Below, piece after piece: positions 8,563 through 16,179 of a stretch of 64,000 nt of DNA. The position numbers were made by a program, and so were the translations under genes. The notes beneath the pieces were generated by a model. That model had not been told where the DNA came from. It ran no database searches and saw nothing but the letters and a program-made list of their open reading frames with translations. The stretch is from Cupriavidus laharis (GTDB lineage Bacteria > Pseudomonadota > Gammaproteobacteria > Burkholderiales > Burkholderiaceae): assembly GCF_914271435.1 (NCBI RefSeq), contig NZ_CAJZAI010000004.1:464744-528743 (forward strand), in the 5' to 3' direction. The stretch's first letter is position 1; each line of letters starts with the position of its first letter.

Positions 8563-9750
8563 ATGCCAGTGCATTGCCAAGTGCCGGAAGTCGCGGCCGT
8601 TGATCCCAAGACTGCTTCCTGTTTCCTGCCACGGCTTGCCCGCGTGGGTGCCGCCGTGCTGGCAGGCGCGGCCCTGGCGCTGGCCGGTTGCGGCAAGAAG
8701 AGCGAGCCCATGCCCGAAGTGCGGCCGGTCAGGTTGCTGCAGCTGAGCCAGCACGCCGGCAAGACGACGTTCGAGTTCTCGGGCGACGTGCGCCCCCGGG
8801 TCGAGTCGCGCCTGGGCTTCCGCGTGGGCGGCAAGATTGCCGCGCGCCTGGTAGACGTGGGCGCCGTGGTGCGCAAGGGCCAGCCGCTGGCGCGCCTGGA
8901 TGCGACCGACTTGTCGCTGGCCGAAGCCGGCTCGCGCGCGCAGTACGAGGCCGCACGCACGGACCGAGACCTGGCTGCCTCCGATCTCAAGCGCTACAAC
9001 GACCTCTTCGCCAAGGGCTTTATCAGCGCGGCCGAGCAGCATCGCCGCCAAGCTACCTTCGACGCCGCCGAGTCGCGCCTCAGGCAGGCCGAGGCCGCCC
9101 TGCGCAGCCAGGCCAACCAGACCGCCTATGCCGTCCTGCTTGCCGATGCCGACGGCGTGGTGACCGCAGTGGATGCCGAGGTCGGGCAGGTGGTGACCCC
9201 TGGCCAGCCGGTGATCCGGGTGGCGCAGACCGCGGAGAAGGAGGTGGCCATCGGCCTGCCGGAAGACCAGGTCGACCTGCTGCGCGGCATTGCGGATGTG
9301 ACGGTGCGCACCTGGGCCGAGCCGGGACGCGCCGTGCCGGCGCGCGTGCGCGAGATTGCCGCCGCGGCAGACCCGGTCACGCGAACCTACGCGACGCGCG
9401 TCTCCGTGCCGAACCCGCCGGCCGACATCAGGCTTGGCATGACCGCCGTCGTGACTTTTGTGCGCACCGGCGCCGCGCCCGCGGTGCGCGTGCCGCTGAC
9501 CGCGCTGCTGCAGGAGCAGGGCCGCAACCAGGTCTGGGTCTATGACCCGGCTGCCGGCACGGTCAAACCGGTACAGGTCACGCTGGGCGAGCCCGTCGGC
9601 AACGAGATCGAGGTGCGCCAGGGCCTTGCGCCCGGGCAGACCATTGTTACGGCGGGCGTGCATCTGCTCAAGCCGGGGCAGAAGGTCAGGCCGATGCAGA
9701 CAGTCGGCCCGGCCTCGGCGCCCGCTGCCGCTATCCCGAAACAGGGCTGA
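8563..9750 (+). CDS. RND efflux periplasmic adaptor (membrane fusion lipoprotein)
   Basis: 395 residues. The signal peptide ends in a lipobox, ALAGC at about residues 44-48, so the mature protein should be a lipid-anchored periplasmic adaptor. The order is typical of HlyD/AcrA proteins: a first biotinyl-lipoyl half (RLGFRVGGKIAARLVDVGAVVRKGQ), a helical hairpin (about 120-170), a second lipoyl half (ADADGVVTAVDAEVGQVVTPGQP), then beta-barrel and membrane-proximal domains. It should link the permease encoded 8 bp downstream to an outer-membrane channel. No outer-membrane factor gene is present in the window. The start at 8563 keeps a plausible signal peptide but has no strong ribosome-binding site. 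Substrate unknown. Confidence 0.9.
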   Translation: MPVHCQVPEVAAVDPKTASCFLPRLARVGAAVLAGAALALAGCGKKSEPMPEVRPVRLLQLSQHAGKTTFEFSGDVRPRVESRLGFRVGGKIAARLVDVGAVVRKGQPLARLDATDLSLAEAGSRAQYEAARTDRDLAASDLKRYNDLFAKGFISAAEQHRRQATFDAAESRLRQAEAALRSQANQTAYAVLLADADGVVTAVDAEVGQVVTPGQPVIRVAQTAEKEVAIGLPEDQVDLLRGIADVTVRTWAEPGRAVPARVREIAAAADPVTRTYATRVSVPNPPADIRLGMTAVVTFVRTGAAPAVRVPLTALLQEQGRNQVWVYDPAAGTVKPVQVTLGEPVGNEIEVRQGLAPGQTIVTAGVHLLKPGQKVRPMQTVGPASAPAAAIPKQG

Positions 9751-9758
9751 GGCGCGGC

Positions 9759-12700
9759 ATGGATCATTCCCGCTTCAACCTGTCGCGCTGGGCGCTGGAG
9801 CACCAGCCGCTGACCCGCTACCTGCTGGTGTTGTTGTTGCTGGCCGGGCTGCTGGCGTTTTTCCGGCTGGGCCAGGATGAGGACCCGCCGTTCACCTTCC
9901 GCGTAATGGTGGTGCAGGCCTTCTGGCCCGGCGCCACCGCCGAGCAGATCGCGGTGCAGGTCACGGACAAGATCGAGCGGCAACTGCAGGAAGTGCCATA
10001 CGCCGACAAGATCCGCAGCTTTTCCAAGCCCGGCGAGACCACGGTCATCTTCCAGCTCAAGGACACGTCTCCGGCGAAGGAGACCGCGCAGATCTGGTAC
10101 ACCGTGCGCAAGAAGATCGGCGATATTGCGCAGACACTGCCGGCAGGCGTGCGCGGCCCGTATTTCAACGACGAGTTCGGCGACGTGTACGGCAGCATCT
10201 ACGCGTTGTCGGCCGATGGCTTCAACTACAAGGAACTGCGGGAGTATGCCGACCTGGTGCGCCAGGAGCTGCTGCGCGTGCCGGCGGTCGCCAAGGTGTC
10301 GCTGCTGGGCCTGCAGGACGAGAAGATCTACATCGAGTTCAACCAGGCGCGCTTTGCCCAGCTCGGGCTGGACATCAATGCCATTGCCGACCAGATCACG
10401 CAGCAGAACAACCTGAACGGCAGCGGCGTGCTGGTCACGCCGACCGACAACCTGCAAGTGCGCGTGACCGGCCAGTTCGCCAGTGTGTCGGACCTGGAAA
10501 ACCTGGTGCTGCGCGGTCCCAACGGTATCGGTATTGCGAATATCCGCCTGGGCGACATCGCGCACGTCTACCGCGGCTATGTCGATCCGCCGCAGAGCAC
10601 CATGCGCTACAACGGCAAGAACGTGATCGGGCTCGGCATCTCGATGGCGAAGGGCGGGGACATCATCGAGCTCGGCAAGAACCTGCGCGCTGCGTCCGAA
10701 CGCCTGCGCGGCCAGTTGCCGGTCGGCATCGAAATGGACCAGGTGCAGGACCAGCCGCAGGCCGTCAAGCGCTCGGTCGGCGAGTTCGTGCACGTGCTGA
10801 TCGAGGCCGTGGTGATCGTGCTCGGGGTCAGCTTCGTCTCGCTGGGCCTGCATACGCGGCCGCTGCGCCTGGATGCCCGCCCCGGCCTGGTGGTGGCGCT
10901 GACCATCCCGCTGGTGCTGGCCGTGACTTTCCTGTTCATGAATATCTTCGGCATTGGCCTGCACAAGATATCGCTGGGCGCGCTGATCGTGGCGCTCGGG
11001 CTGCTGGTCGATGACGCCATCATTGCCGTGGAGATGATGGTGCGCAAGCTGGAGGAGGGGCTTTCCAAGATGGAGGCCGCCACCTATGCCTACACCTCCA
11101 CGGCGATGCCGATGCTGACCGGCACGCTGATCACGGCAGCGGGCTTCCTGCCGGTGGGCCTCGCGAAATCCACGGTCGGCGAATACACCTTTGCGATCTT
11201 CGCCGTGACCGCGCTGGCGCTTGTGTTGTCATGGCTGGCGGCGGTCTATTTCACGCCCTACCTCGGCTATCTGCTGCTGAAGTCGCGTCCGGGAGGTGGC
11301 GAGCACCATGAGGTGTTCGATACGCCGTTCTATGCAAGCTTCCGGCGCCTGGTCGACTGGTGCGTGACCTGGCGCAAGACCGTCATCGTGGTCACGCTGG
11401 TTGCGTTCGGGCTGGGCATCTATGCGTTCAAGTTCGTCGAGAAGCAGTTCTTCCCGGACTCGAGCCGGCCCGAACTGATGGTCGAGATGTGGATGCCCGA
11501 GGGCACCAGCTTCGCCCAGATGGAGGCCGCGGCCAAACGCTTCGAGACCGTCATGCGCCGGGACCGTGACGTGCAGAGCCTGACCACCTTCGTTGGCACC
11601 GGCGCGCCGCGCTTCTACCTGCCGCTGGACCAGATCTTCCCGCAAAGCAACGTGGCGCAGGTGATCGTGATGCCGGTCAGCACCGAGGTGCGCGACGCGT
11701 TGCGCCAGCGCGTGATCGCGGTGCTGAACAGCCAGTTCCCGCAATTGCGCGGGCGCGTCAAGCTGCTGCCCAACGGGCCGCCCGTAGCGTACCCGGTGCA
11801 GTTCCGTGTGATCGGTCCCGACGCCGCGGGCGTGCGCCAGCTGGCCGACCGGGTCAAGGCCCTGATGCGGGCGAACCCGAACACGGTCGGCGTGAACGAC
11901 AACTGGAACGAGAGCGTCAAGATGCTGCGCCTGGAGATCGACCAGGACAAGGCACGCGCGCTGGGCGTGACCACCAGCTCCATCGCGCGCGTCACGCAGA
12001 CGGTGCTGACCGGTATTCCGGTCGGCCAGTACCGCGACGGCGACAAGCTGATCGACATCATGATGCGCACGCCGCGCAACGAGCGCGACGCCATGTCCGA
12101 CCTCGGCAATATCCAGGTGCCGACCAATACCGGCCGCGTCGTGCCGCTCACGCAGGTGGCGCGTCTGTCGCTGCGATCCGAGCCGGGCGTGATCTGGCGC
12201 GAGAACCGCGATTTCGGCGTGACCGTGCAGGCCGATGTGGTGGACGGCATCCAGGGACCGACCGTGACCGCGCAGATCGATCCTCTGCTCAACAATCTGC
12301 GCGAGCAGCTGCCGCCGGGCTACCGCATCACGGTGGCCGGGGCCGAGGAAGAGAGCGGCAAGGCGGGGGCGTCGATTGCCGCGCAGCTGCCGTTGTGCAT
12401 CTTCCTGATCTTCACGCTGCTCATGCTTCAGTTGCACAGCTTTTCGCGCGCGCTGATGGTGTTCCTGACCGGTCCTCTGGGCCTGATCGGCGCTGCGGCC
12501 ACGCTGCTGTTGCTGCGTGCGCCGATGGGCTTCGTGGCCCAGTTGGGCATCACCGCGCTCCTCGGCATGATCATCCGCAACTCGGTGATCCTGGTGGACC
12601 AGATCGAACAGGACATCAAGGCCGGCGTGCCGGCGTGGAACGCTATCGTCGAAGCGGCGGTGCGCCGCTTCCGCCCGATCATCCTGACCGCGGCGGCTGC

Positions 12701-12875
12701 CGTGCTGGCGATGATCCCGCTGTCACGTTCGCTGTTCTGGGGACCGATGGCGGTGGCCATCATGGGCGGGCTGATCATCGCCACGGTGCTGACGCTGCTG
12801 TTCCTGCCGGCGTTGTATGCGGCATGGTTCCGGGTCGGGCGGCCAGAGGCGGGCGTGGGGCCGGTAACTGCCTGA
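9759..12875 (+). CDS. RND multidrug efflux permease (AcrB-like)
   Basis: 1038 residues, full length for the hydrophobe/amphiphile efflux family. An N-terminal transmembrane helix (LVLLLLAGLLAFFRLGQDEDPPF) is followed by a large periplasmic porter domain, a block of helices about 340-500, a second porter domain and a C-terminal helix block. The proton-relay aspartates of helix 4 are intact at Asp418-Asp419 in ALGLLVDDAIIAVEMM, matching Asp407-Asp408 of AcrB. It lies 8 bp after the adaptor gene and ends at a bidirectional hairpin. It probably exports drugs, detergents or other toxic amphiphiles using proton-motive force. The sequence style is nearer to the TriC/MexK branch than to AcrB itself, as far as I can judge by eye. 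Confidence 0.93.
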   Translation: MDHSRFNLSRWALEHQPLTRYLLVLLLLAGLLAFFRLGQDEDPPFTFRVMVVQAFWPGATAEQIAVQVTDKIERQLQEVPYADKIRSFSKPGETTVIFQLKDTSPAKETAQIWYTVRKKIGDIAQTLPAGVRGPYFNDEFGDVYGSIYALSADGFNYKELREYADLVRQELLRVPAVAKVSLLGLQDEKIYIEFNQARFAQLGLDINAIADQITQQNNLNGSGVLVTPTDNLQVRVTGQFASVSDLENLVLRGPNGIGIANIRLGDIAHVYRGYVDPPQSTMRYNGKNVIGLGISMAKGGDIIELGKNLRAASERLRGQLPVGIEMDQVQDQPQAVKRSVGEFVHVLIEAVVIVLGVSFVSLGLHTRPLRLDARPGLVVALTIPLVLAVTFLFMNIFGIGLHKISLGALIVALGLLVDDAIIAVEMMVRKLEEGLSKMEAATYAYTSTAMPMLTGTLITAAGFLPVGLAKSTVGEYTFAIFAVTALALVLSWLAAVYFTPYLGYLLLKSRPGGGEHHEVFDTPFYASFRRLVDWCVTWRKTVIVVTLVAFGLGIYAFKFVEKQFFPDSSRPELMVEMWMPEGTSFAQMEAAAKRFETVMRRDRDVQSLTTFVGTGAPRFYLPLDQIFPQSNVAQVIVMPVSTEVRDALRQRVIAVLNSQFPQLRGRVKLLPNGPPVAYPVQFRVIGPDAAGVRQLADRVKALMRANPNTVGVNDNWNESVKMLRLEIDQDKARALGVTTSSIARVTQTVLTGIPVGQYRDGDKLIDIMMRTPRNERDAMSDLGNIQVPTNTGRVVPLTQVARLSLRSEPGVIWRENRDFGVTVQADVVDGIQGPTVTAQIDPLLNNLREQLPPGYRITVAGAEEESGKAGASIAAQLPLCIFLIFTLLMLQLHSFSRALMVFLTGPLGLIGAAATLLLLRAPMGFVAQLGITALLGMIIRNSVILVDQIEQDIKAGVPAWNAIVEAAVRRFRPIILTAAAAVLAMIPLSRSLFWGPMAVAIMGGLIIATVLTLLFLPALYAAWFRVGRPEAGVGPVTA

Positions 12876-12890
12876 GCGTGCCAGGCAAAA

Positions 12891-12918
12891 CCAGCCCGTC
12901 GCCAATGCGACGGGCTGG
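12891..12918 (-). terminator. Strong hairpin between convergent genes, terminator
   Basis: A 12-bp perfect stem, CCAGCCCGTCGC (12891-12902) with GCGACGGGCTGG (12907-12918), loop CAAT. On the minus strand it is followed by TTTT, so it best serves the small secreted-protein gene, but it also closes the RND operon on the plus strand. Confidence 0.7.
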
Positions 12919-12950
12919 CGCACAAGCAGGCATTGCTGCGGGTGTCAGGA

Positions 12951-13340
12951 CTAGTTGCAAAGCGTGCCGGGAACCGGCTTGCCGGAATTCGTCAGGCCCT
13001 GGCAGGCATCGCCGACCACCAGCGTCGTGTCGCCGGCACTGGCCGGGGACAGCTTGAGCTTGCCGGCCACCGTACAGCACCCGCGAGGCACCGGAGCTGG
13101 TGGCGGCGCAGGGGCTACGGCAGGGGCGGGCGTCGCCGGGGGCGTTGTCCTGGTGGTGGCAGGGGCGGGCTTGGGCGCGGCGGAATCGACCTGCTCATCC
13201 GCATCGGGGTAGACGCACTGGCCCTGCTGGCAAATCCGTTCCCCTTTGCATTGCATGTCGTACTGACAACCGGCAGCCTTGACCGTCGATGACCATGCAA
13301 GCGCCACCGAAGCTGCCAACAGCAAGGCAGGTAATTTCAT
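12951..13340 (-). CDS. Secreted cysteine-rich protein with proline-rich linker, unknown function
   Basis: 129 residues from an ATG at 13340 that follows an excellent ribosome-binding site, GGAGGGGAT. A signal peptide ends around residue 23 (VKAAG). The mature protein has two modules. The first, residues 25-42, holds four cysteines spaced C-x5-C-x5-C-x4-C (Cys25, 31, 37, 42), like a small disulfide knuckle. A Pro/Ala/Thr-rich linker covers about 54-86. The second has a vicinal Cys88-Cys89 plus Cys113 and Cys128. Eight cysteines in all suggest four disulfides formed in the periplasm or outside the cell. It is convergent with the RND permease. I recognise no family; a role at the envelope is inferred only from the signal peptide. 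Confidence 0.75.
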   Translation of the reverse strand: MKLPALLLAASVALAWSSTVKAAGCQYDMQCKGERICQQGQCVYPDADEQVDSAAPKPAPATTRTTPPATPAPAVAPAPPPAPVPRGCCTVAGKLKLSPASAGDTTLVVGDACQGLTNSGKPVPGTLCN

Positions 13341-13535
13341 ATCCCCTCCCGTGCGGGGCTGAGGCATTGCGGGAGCGCCCCACACAGTGCGACGTTGTGC
13401 GAGCATGCGGTGCGCGTCCGACAACTTCAGCATAGATGGCGGACTACCATCGCGAAAGGCGAGGCACATGAGGGCTTGCACTATGTCGCGGGGGCGGGGC
13501 TGGATTCCCCCCGAGGCTTGCGCTACAATCCGCTG

Positions 13536-13609
13536 CTTCGTTGCACAGCCGGCGCGCAAGCACGGCAGCGGGCGACGCGGGAAGGCGGGCAGTTCCAGCC
13601 GCCTTTTTT
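13536..13609 (+). ncRNA. Candidate short transcript or tRNA leader
   Basis: A TACAAT box at 13524-13529 would start transcription near 13536. An intrinsic terminator ends about 75 nt later, leaving a GC-rich RNA with no start codon plus ribosome-binding site. The tRNA-Leu gene begins 60 bp after the terminator and shows no better promoter of its own, so this may instead be an attenuated tRNA leader. No -35 box of quality is visible. Confidence 0.3.
13582..13609 (+). terminator. Intrinsic terminator upstream of tRNA-Leu
   Basis: AAGGCGG (13582-13588) pairs with CCGCCTT (13599-13605) around a 10-nt loop and is followed by six T residues (13604-13609). Confidence 0.65.
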
Positions 13610-13669
13610 GCTTTCGCGCGCTATGGTGCCAACGAGCATCGCGGCCACCGTCCGGCGGCCGCAAGGACC

Positions 13670-13756
13670 GCGAGGGTGGCGAAATTGGTAGACGCACCAG
13701 GTTTAGGTCCTGACGCCAGCAATGGTGTAGGGGTTCGAGTCCCCTCCCTCGCACCA
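13670..13756 (+). tRNA. tRNA-Leu(UAG)
   Basis: 87 nt including an encoded CCA. The acceptor arms GCGAGGG (13670-13676) and CCCTCGC pair perfectly. The T arm contains GGTTCGAGTCC, the long variable arm is that of a class II tRNA, and the anticodon loop TTTAGGT gives anticodon TAG, reading CUA leucine codons. Confidence 0.96.
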
Positions 13757-14074
13757 TCATCTCTGCCCAGGCTCCTTTGTGGCCGACGGGCGACATCCCC
13801 AGTTCCGGCGCGCAGGCCTTCCGAGCAGCCTTTCGCAGCAAGCCATATTTGACAAAGAGCGCCTTGCTGGCACTCCCGGCGTCGCTGGCGCTAACGTTTC
13901 CGTATCTTCCCTACGCTAAGCTCGGCACCCCTACATCAAAGCGTGGATCCGGCGATGGCATGGTGCTTGAAACAAGCGGAGCGACATACGCCCAAGCGGG
14001 CGAAACCGTCGGCCCTTGAGGTCGAACGAGGCGCGTCAATTTCTGCTGCCGAAGCGGAATTCTCCCGAAGTTTT
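13757..14074. other. Gene-free stretch between tRNA-Leu and the toxin-antitoxin pair
   Basis: No gene, repeat of the tRNA 3' end, or integrase remnant could be recognised. Toward its right end the DNA becomes noticeably richer in A and T than the surrounding sequence, continuing into the brnTA promoter. Confidence 0.4.
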
Positions 14075-14119
14075 TGTATAGGCAAAAAATTCTTGTGCAC
14101 AAGATTTGTTGCCTATACA
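14075..14119 (+). promoter_or_regulatory. Palindromic promoter/operator of brnTA
   Basis: TGTATAGGCAA (14075-14085) and TTGCCTATACA (14109-14119) are perfect 11-bp inverted repeats. They flank a second 12-bp palindrome, CTTGTGCACAAG (14092-14103). The right arm contains TATACA (14114-14119), a good -10 box, so a bound repressor would cover the promoter. BrnA antitoxins are known to repress their own operon through a ribbon-helix-helix fold, and this is the obvious site. Confidence 0.6.
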
Positions 14120-14127
14120 CTAAATAA

Positions 14128-14412
14128 GTGCTGATCGAATTTGACCCAGACAAGGACCGGGCCAATCTGGTAAAGCATGGCGTGTCTCTGGCCACGGCTG
14201 GAGACTTCGAAATGGACACTGCCATCATGCGCAGGGATGCCCGGTACGAATACGGCGAAGCGCGCATCGTTGCTATCGGACTGATCGGCGATCGTGTCCA
14301 CGTGTTGGTCTTTACGATGCGTGGCGAGACAGTACGGGTTATCAGCCTGCGCAAGGCCAATCGCCGAGAGGTGTTCAAGTATGTCGTCGAAACGCAAGAT
14401 CCATATTCCTGA
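14128..14412 (+). CDS. brnT: BrnT-family toxin (RelE-fold ribonuclease)
   Basis: 94 residues of the BrnT (DUF497) family. Hallmarks are the N-terminal LIEFDPDKDRANLVKHGVSL, the central REARIV-like strand (GEARIVAIGLIGDRVHVLVFT) and the C-terminal VRVISLRKANRREVFKYV, which carries the basic residues of this RelE-like fold. BrnT toxins cleave RNA and block translation; the antitoxin BrnA neutralises them. The start is a GTG with no ribosome-binding site; it lies only about 8 nt after the -10 box, so the transcript may be leaderless. The gene overlaps brnA by 32 bp. Codon use is less GC-biased than that of neighbouring housekeeping genes, which fits horizontal transfer. Confidence 0.85.
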   Translation: MLIEFDPDKDRANLVKHGVSLATAGDFEMDTAIMRRDARYEYGEARIVAIGLIGDRVHVLVFTMRGETVRVISLRKANRREVFKYVVETQDPYS

Positions 14413-14731
14413 CAGCGCAGAGGACCAGGCGCTGACGCTTGCCGCCGAGTCTGACGCGGACAACCCTCCGCTTACGGAAAAGGAACTCGCGGAAATGCAG
14501 CCGGCGCGCGAAGTGCTGCCGAAGCTGGCTGGCGAGGCAGTAGCCCGATCACTGCTCAAGCCTCGGGGCAGGCCGGCCTTGCCAGCAGACCAGCGCAAGG
14601 TCACCCTCAATATGCGGGCCGACCGCGATGTCATCGAGGCGTTCAAGGCAACTGGTGAGGGCTGGCAGACTCGCATCAACGACGTGCTGCGAGCCTATCT
14701 GAAGGCCCATCGCATGTTGCCGCGGGAGTGA
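14381..14731 (+). CDS. brnA: BrnA-family antitoxin
   Basis: 116 residues starting inside the 3' end of brnT, with GAGAGG upstream of the ATG. The C-terminal region is the ribbon-helix-helix/CopG-like BrnA domain: KVTLNMRADRDVIEAFKATG, then GWQTRINDVLRAYLKAH. In known pairs this domain binds operator DNA, and the protein forms a stable complex with BrnT. The N-terminal half (about 1-60) is acidic and probably wraps the toxin. The arrangement toxin first, antitoxin second, and the palindrome upstream, match the brnTA type system. The overlap ensures coupled translation. Confidence 0.87.
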   Translation: MSSKRKIHIPDSAEDQALTLAAESDADNPPLTEKELAEMQPAREVLPKLAGEAVARSLLKPRGRPALPADQRKVTLNMRADRDVIEAFKATGEGWQTRINDVLRAYLKAHRMLPRE

Positions 14732-14823
14732 GGCGCGACGAACACTGGCCGGGTGGTTGGCAGCCTGTTCGGCCCGGTGGTTGCCGGTAATATGCCGGTA
14801 TTTCCTGAATCGCACGCTGACGC

Positions 14824-15207
14824 ATGCCTTCCAAGCCCGCATTTCCATGGACGCCGCGACGCTGGCGCCTGCTGTTCTGGCCTTGCCTGATCGCAGTGCT
14901 GGTACTGGCCCTCATGCCGCCCACGCAACCGATACCCACGACGGGCTGGGACAAGGCCAACCACGTACTGGCTTTTCTGATGCTCGGCTGCCTCGGCCAG
15001 CATGCTTATGCGGGCAAACGTACGGCGGTGCTGCTGGCCCTTGTGGGGTATGGCGTGCTGATCGAGGTTCTGCAGGGCATGACGTCGTACCGGGACGCGG
15101 ACGCCGCCGACGTGCTGGCGGACTCGATTGGACTGCTGGTGTCCGTGGGGCTCGACTGGGTGCTGGCGTGGGCTGGCCGGCAGCGTGCCGGCGCATCGCG
15201 CGGTTAG
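14824..15207 (+). CDS. VanZ-like membrane protein
   Basis: 127 residues with four hydrophobic segments (about 16-32, 46-60, 65-83 and 95-113). The VanZ-family pattern WDKANHVLAFLMLG, followed by a GVLIEVLQ helix and RDADAADVLADSIG, is clear. The name comes from a glycopeptide-resistance accessory protein, but chromosomal relatives like this one are of unknown function and are common in betaproteobacteria. The start has no strong ribosome-binding site. It converges with rlmJ: the two stop codons overlap by 4 bp, so there is no room for a separate terminator between them. Confidence 0.8.
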   Translation: MPSKPAFPWTPRRWRLLFWPCLIAVLVLALMPPTQPIPTTGWDKANHVLAFLMLGCLGQHAYAGKRTAVLLALVGYGVLIEVLQGMTSYRDADAADVLADSIGLLVSVGLDWVLAWAGRQRAGASRG

Positions 15208-16061
15208 TTTTCCTCAGCTTCGAGCACGAAGCCGGCGCCGTCGTCCTGCGCCAGCAGTTCCTTGAGCACCGGCATGGCCTCCTGCAGCGATTCCTTGAGC
15301 CGCCACGGCGGGTTGACGATGAACATGCCGCTGCCGTGCAGCCCCAGGCCGCCGGCAACCGGATGCTTGACCGTCAGGCTGACATGCAGCCAGCTTTTCA
15401 GCGGCAGGTTCTTCAACTGCACGGGCAGCTGTATCGATTCGCGACGCTGGACTTGCGGATACCAGACTGCGTAGATGCCGGTGGCAAAGCGCTGCAGGCC
15501 GTCCTGGACCGTCTGCACGGTGCGTGCGTAGTCCTGCTTGTCTTCATAGGACGGGTCGATCAGCACCAGCGCGCGGCGCGGGGGCGGCGGCAGGATGGCC
15601 TTGATGCCGCCGAAGCCGTCGCCGTCATAGAGCATGACCTTTCGGCCGGCGCCGCGAAAGTTGTCGCGCAGCACCTGGATTTCGGTGCTGTGCAGTTCAA
15701 ACAGGCGCAGGCGGTCCTGGTCGCGCAGCATCTGCCAGGCCAGCCACGGCGAGCCTGGATAGTGGCGAAGCTGCCCGTCCGGATTCAGCGCCCGCACCTG
15801 GTCCAGATAGTCCTCCAGCATCGGGCACAGCGGGGTGCCACTGGCGGCGGCGCGCCATAGGGGGCCGATGCCAGTCTCGAACTCCGACTTCTTCTGCGCG
15901 TAGGCATGATCCAGCGCATAGAGGCCCGCGCCCGCGTGCGTGTCGATGTACCAGAACGCCTTGTCTTTCTGCGTCAGGTGCTCGAGCAACTGCACCACAA
16001 CGGCGTGCTTGAGGACATCGGCATGGTTGCCGGCATGGAAGGCGTGGCGATAGGACAGCAT
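15204..16061 (-). CDS. rlmJ: 23S rRNA (adenine2030-N6)-methyltransferase RlmJ
   Basis: 285 residues. The N-terminus MLSYRHAFHAGNHADVLKH is the diagnostic opening of RlmJ, and the N6-adenine methyltransferase motif is DPSYE (about residue 170; LVLIDPSYEDKQDY). The S-adenosylmethionine site includes YIDTHAGAGLYAL. The enzyme methylates A2030 of 23S rRNA before ribosome assembly is complete. It is divergent from mnmC across 118 bp and convergent with the VanZ-like gene. Confidence 0.95.
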   Translation of the reverse strand: MLSYRHAFHAGNHADVLKHAVVVQLLEHLTQKDKAFWYIDTHAGAGLYALDHAYAQKKSEFETGIGPLWRAAASGTPLCPMLEDYLDQVRALNPDGQLRHYPGSPWLAWQMLRDQDRLRLFELHSTEIQVLRDNFRGAGRKVMLYDGDGFGGIKAILPPPPRRALVLIDPSYEDKQDYARTVQTVQDGLQRFATGIYAVWYPQVQRRESIQLPVQLKNLPLKSWLHVSLTVKHPVAGGLGLHGSGMFIVNPPWRLKESLQEAMPVLKELLAQDDGAGFVLEAEEN

Positions 16062-16179
16062 GGCGGATCAGCGCGGGGCGGCGGCCGGGAAGGCGGAGCC
16101 GGGGTTGCAGGATGGGGCGCTATGCTACCATCCGCCGCCAGTCGCCCCCTGACTCGCGTTCCTGCTTCCTGTCCTGCCT

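Larger units (their letters stand above)
13341..13669. other. Gene-free region before tRNA-Leu
   Basis: No protein gene is supported. The region holds the upstream sequence of the secreted cysteine-rich protein gene, a TACAAT box at 13524-13529 and a good plus-strand terminator at 13582-13609; both are listed separately with the candidate short transcript they would define. Confidence 0.4.

Noticed and set aside
13757..14074. Remnant integrase or attachment-site duplicate after tRNA-Leu
   Set aside because: I looked for a repeat of the tRNA 3' end and for integrase-like frames and found neither.
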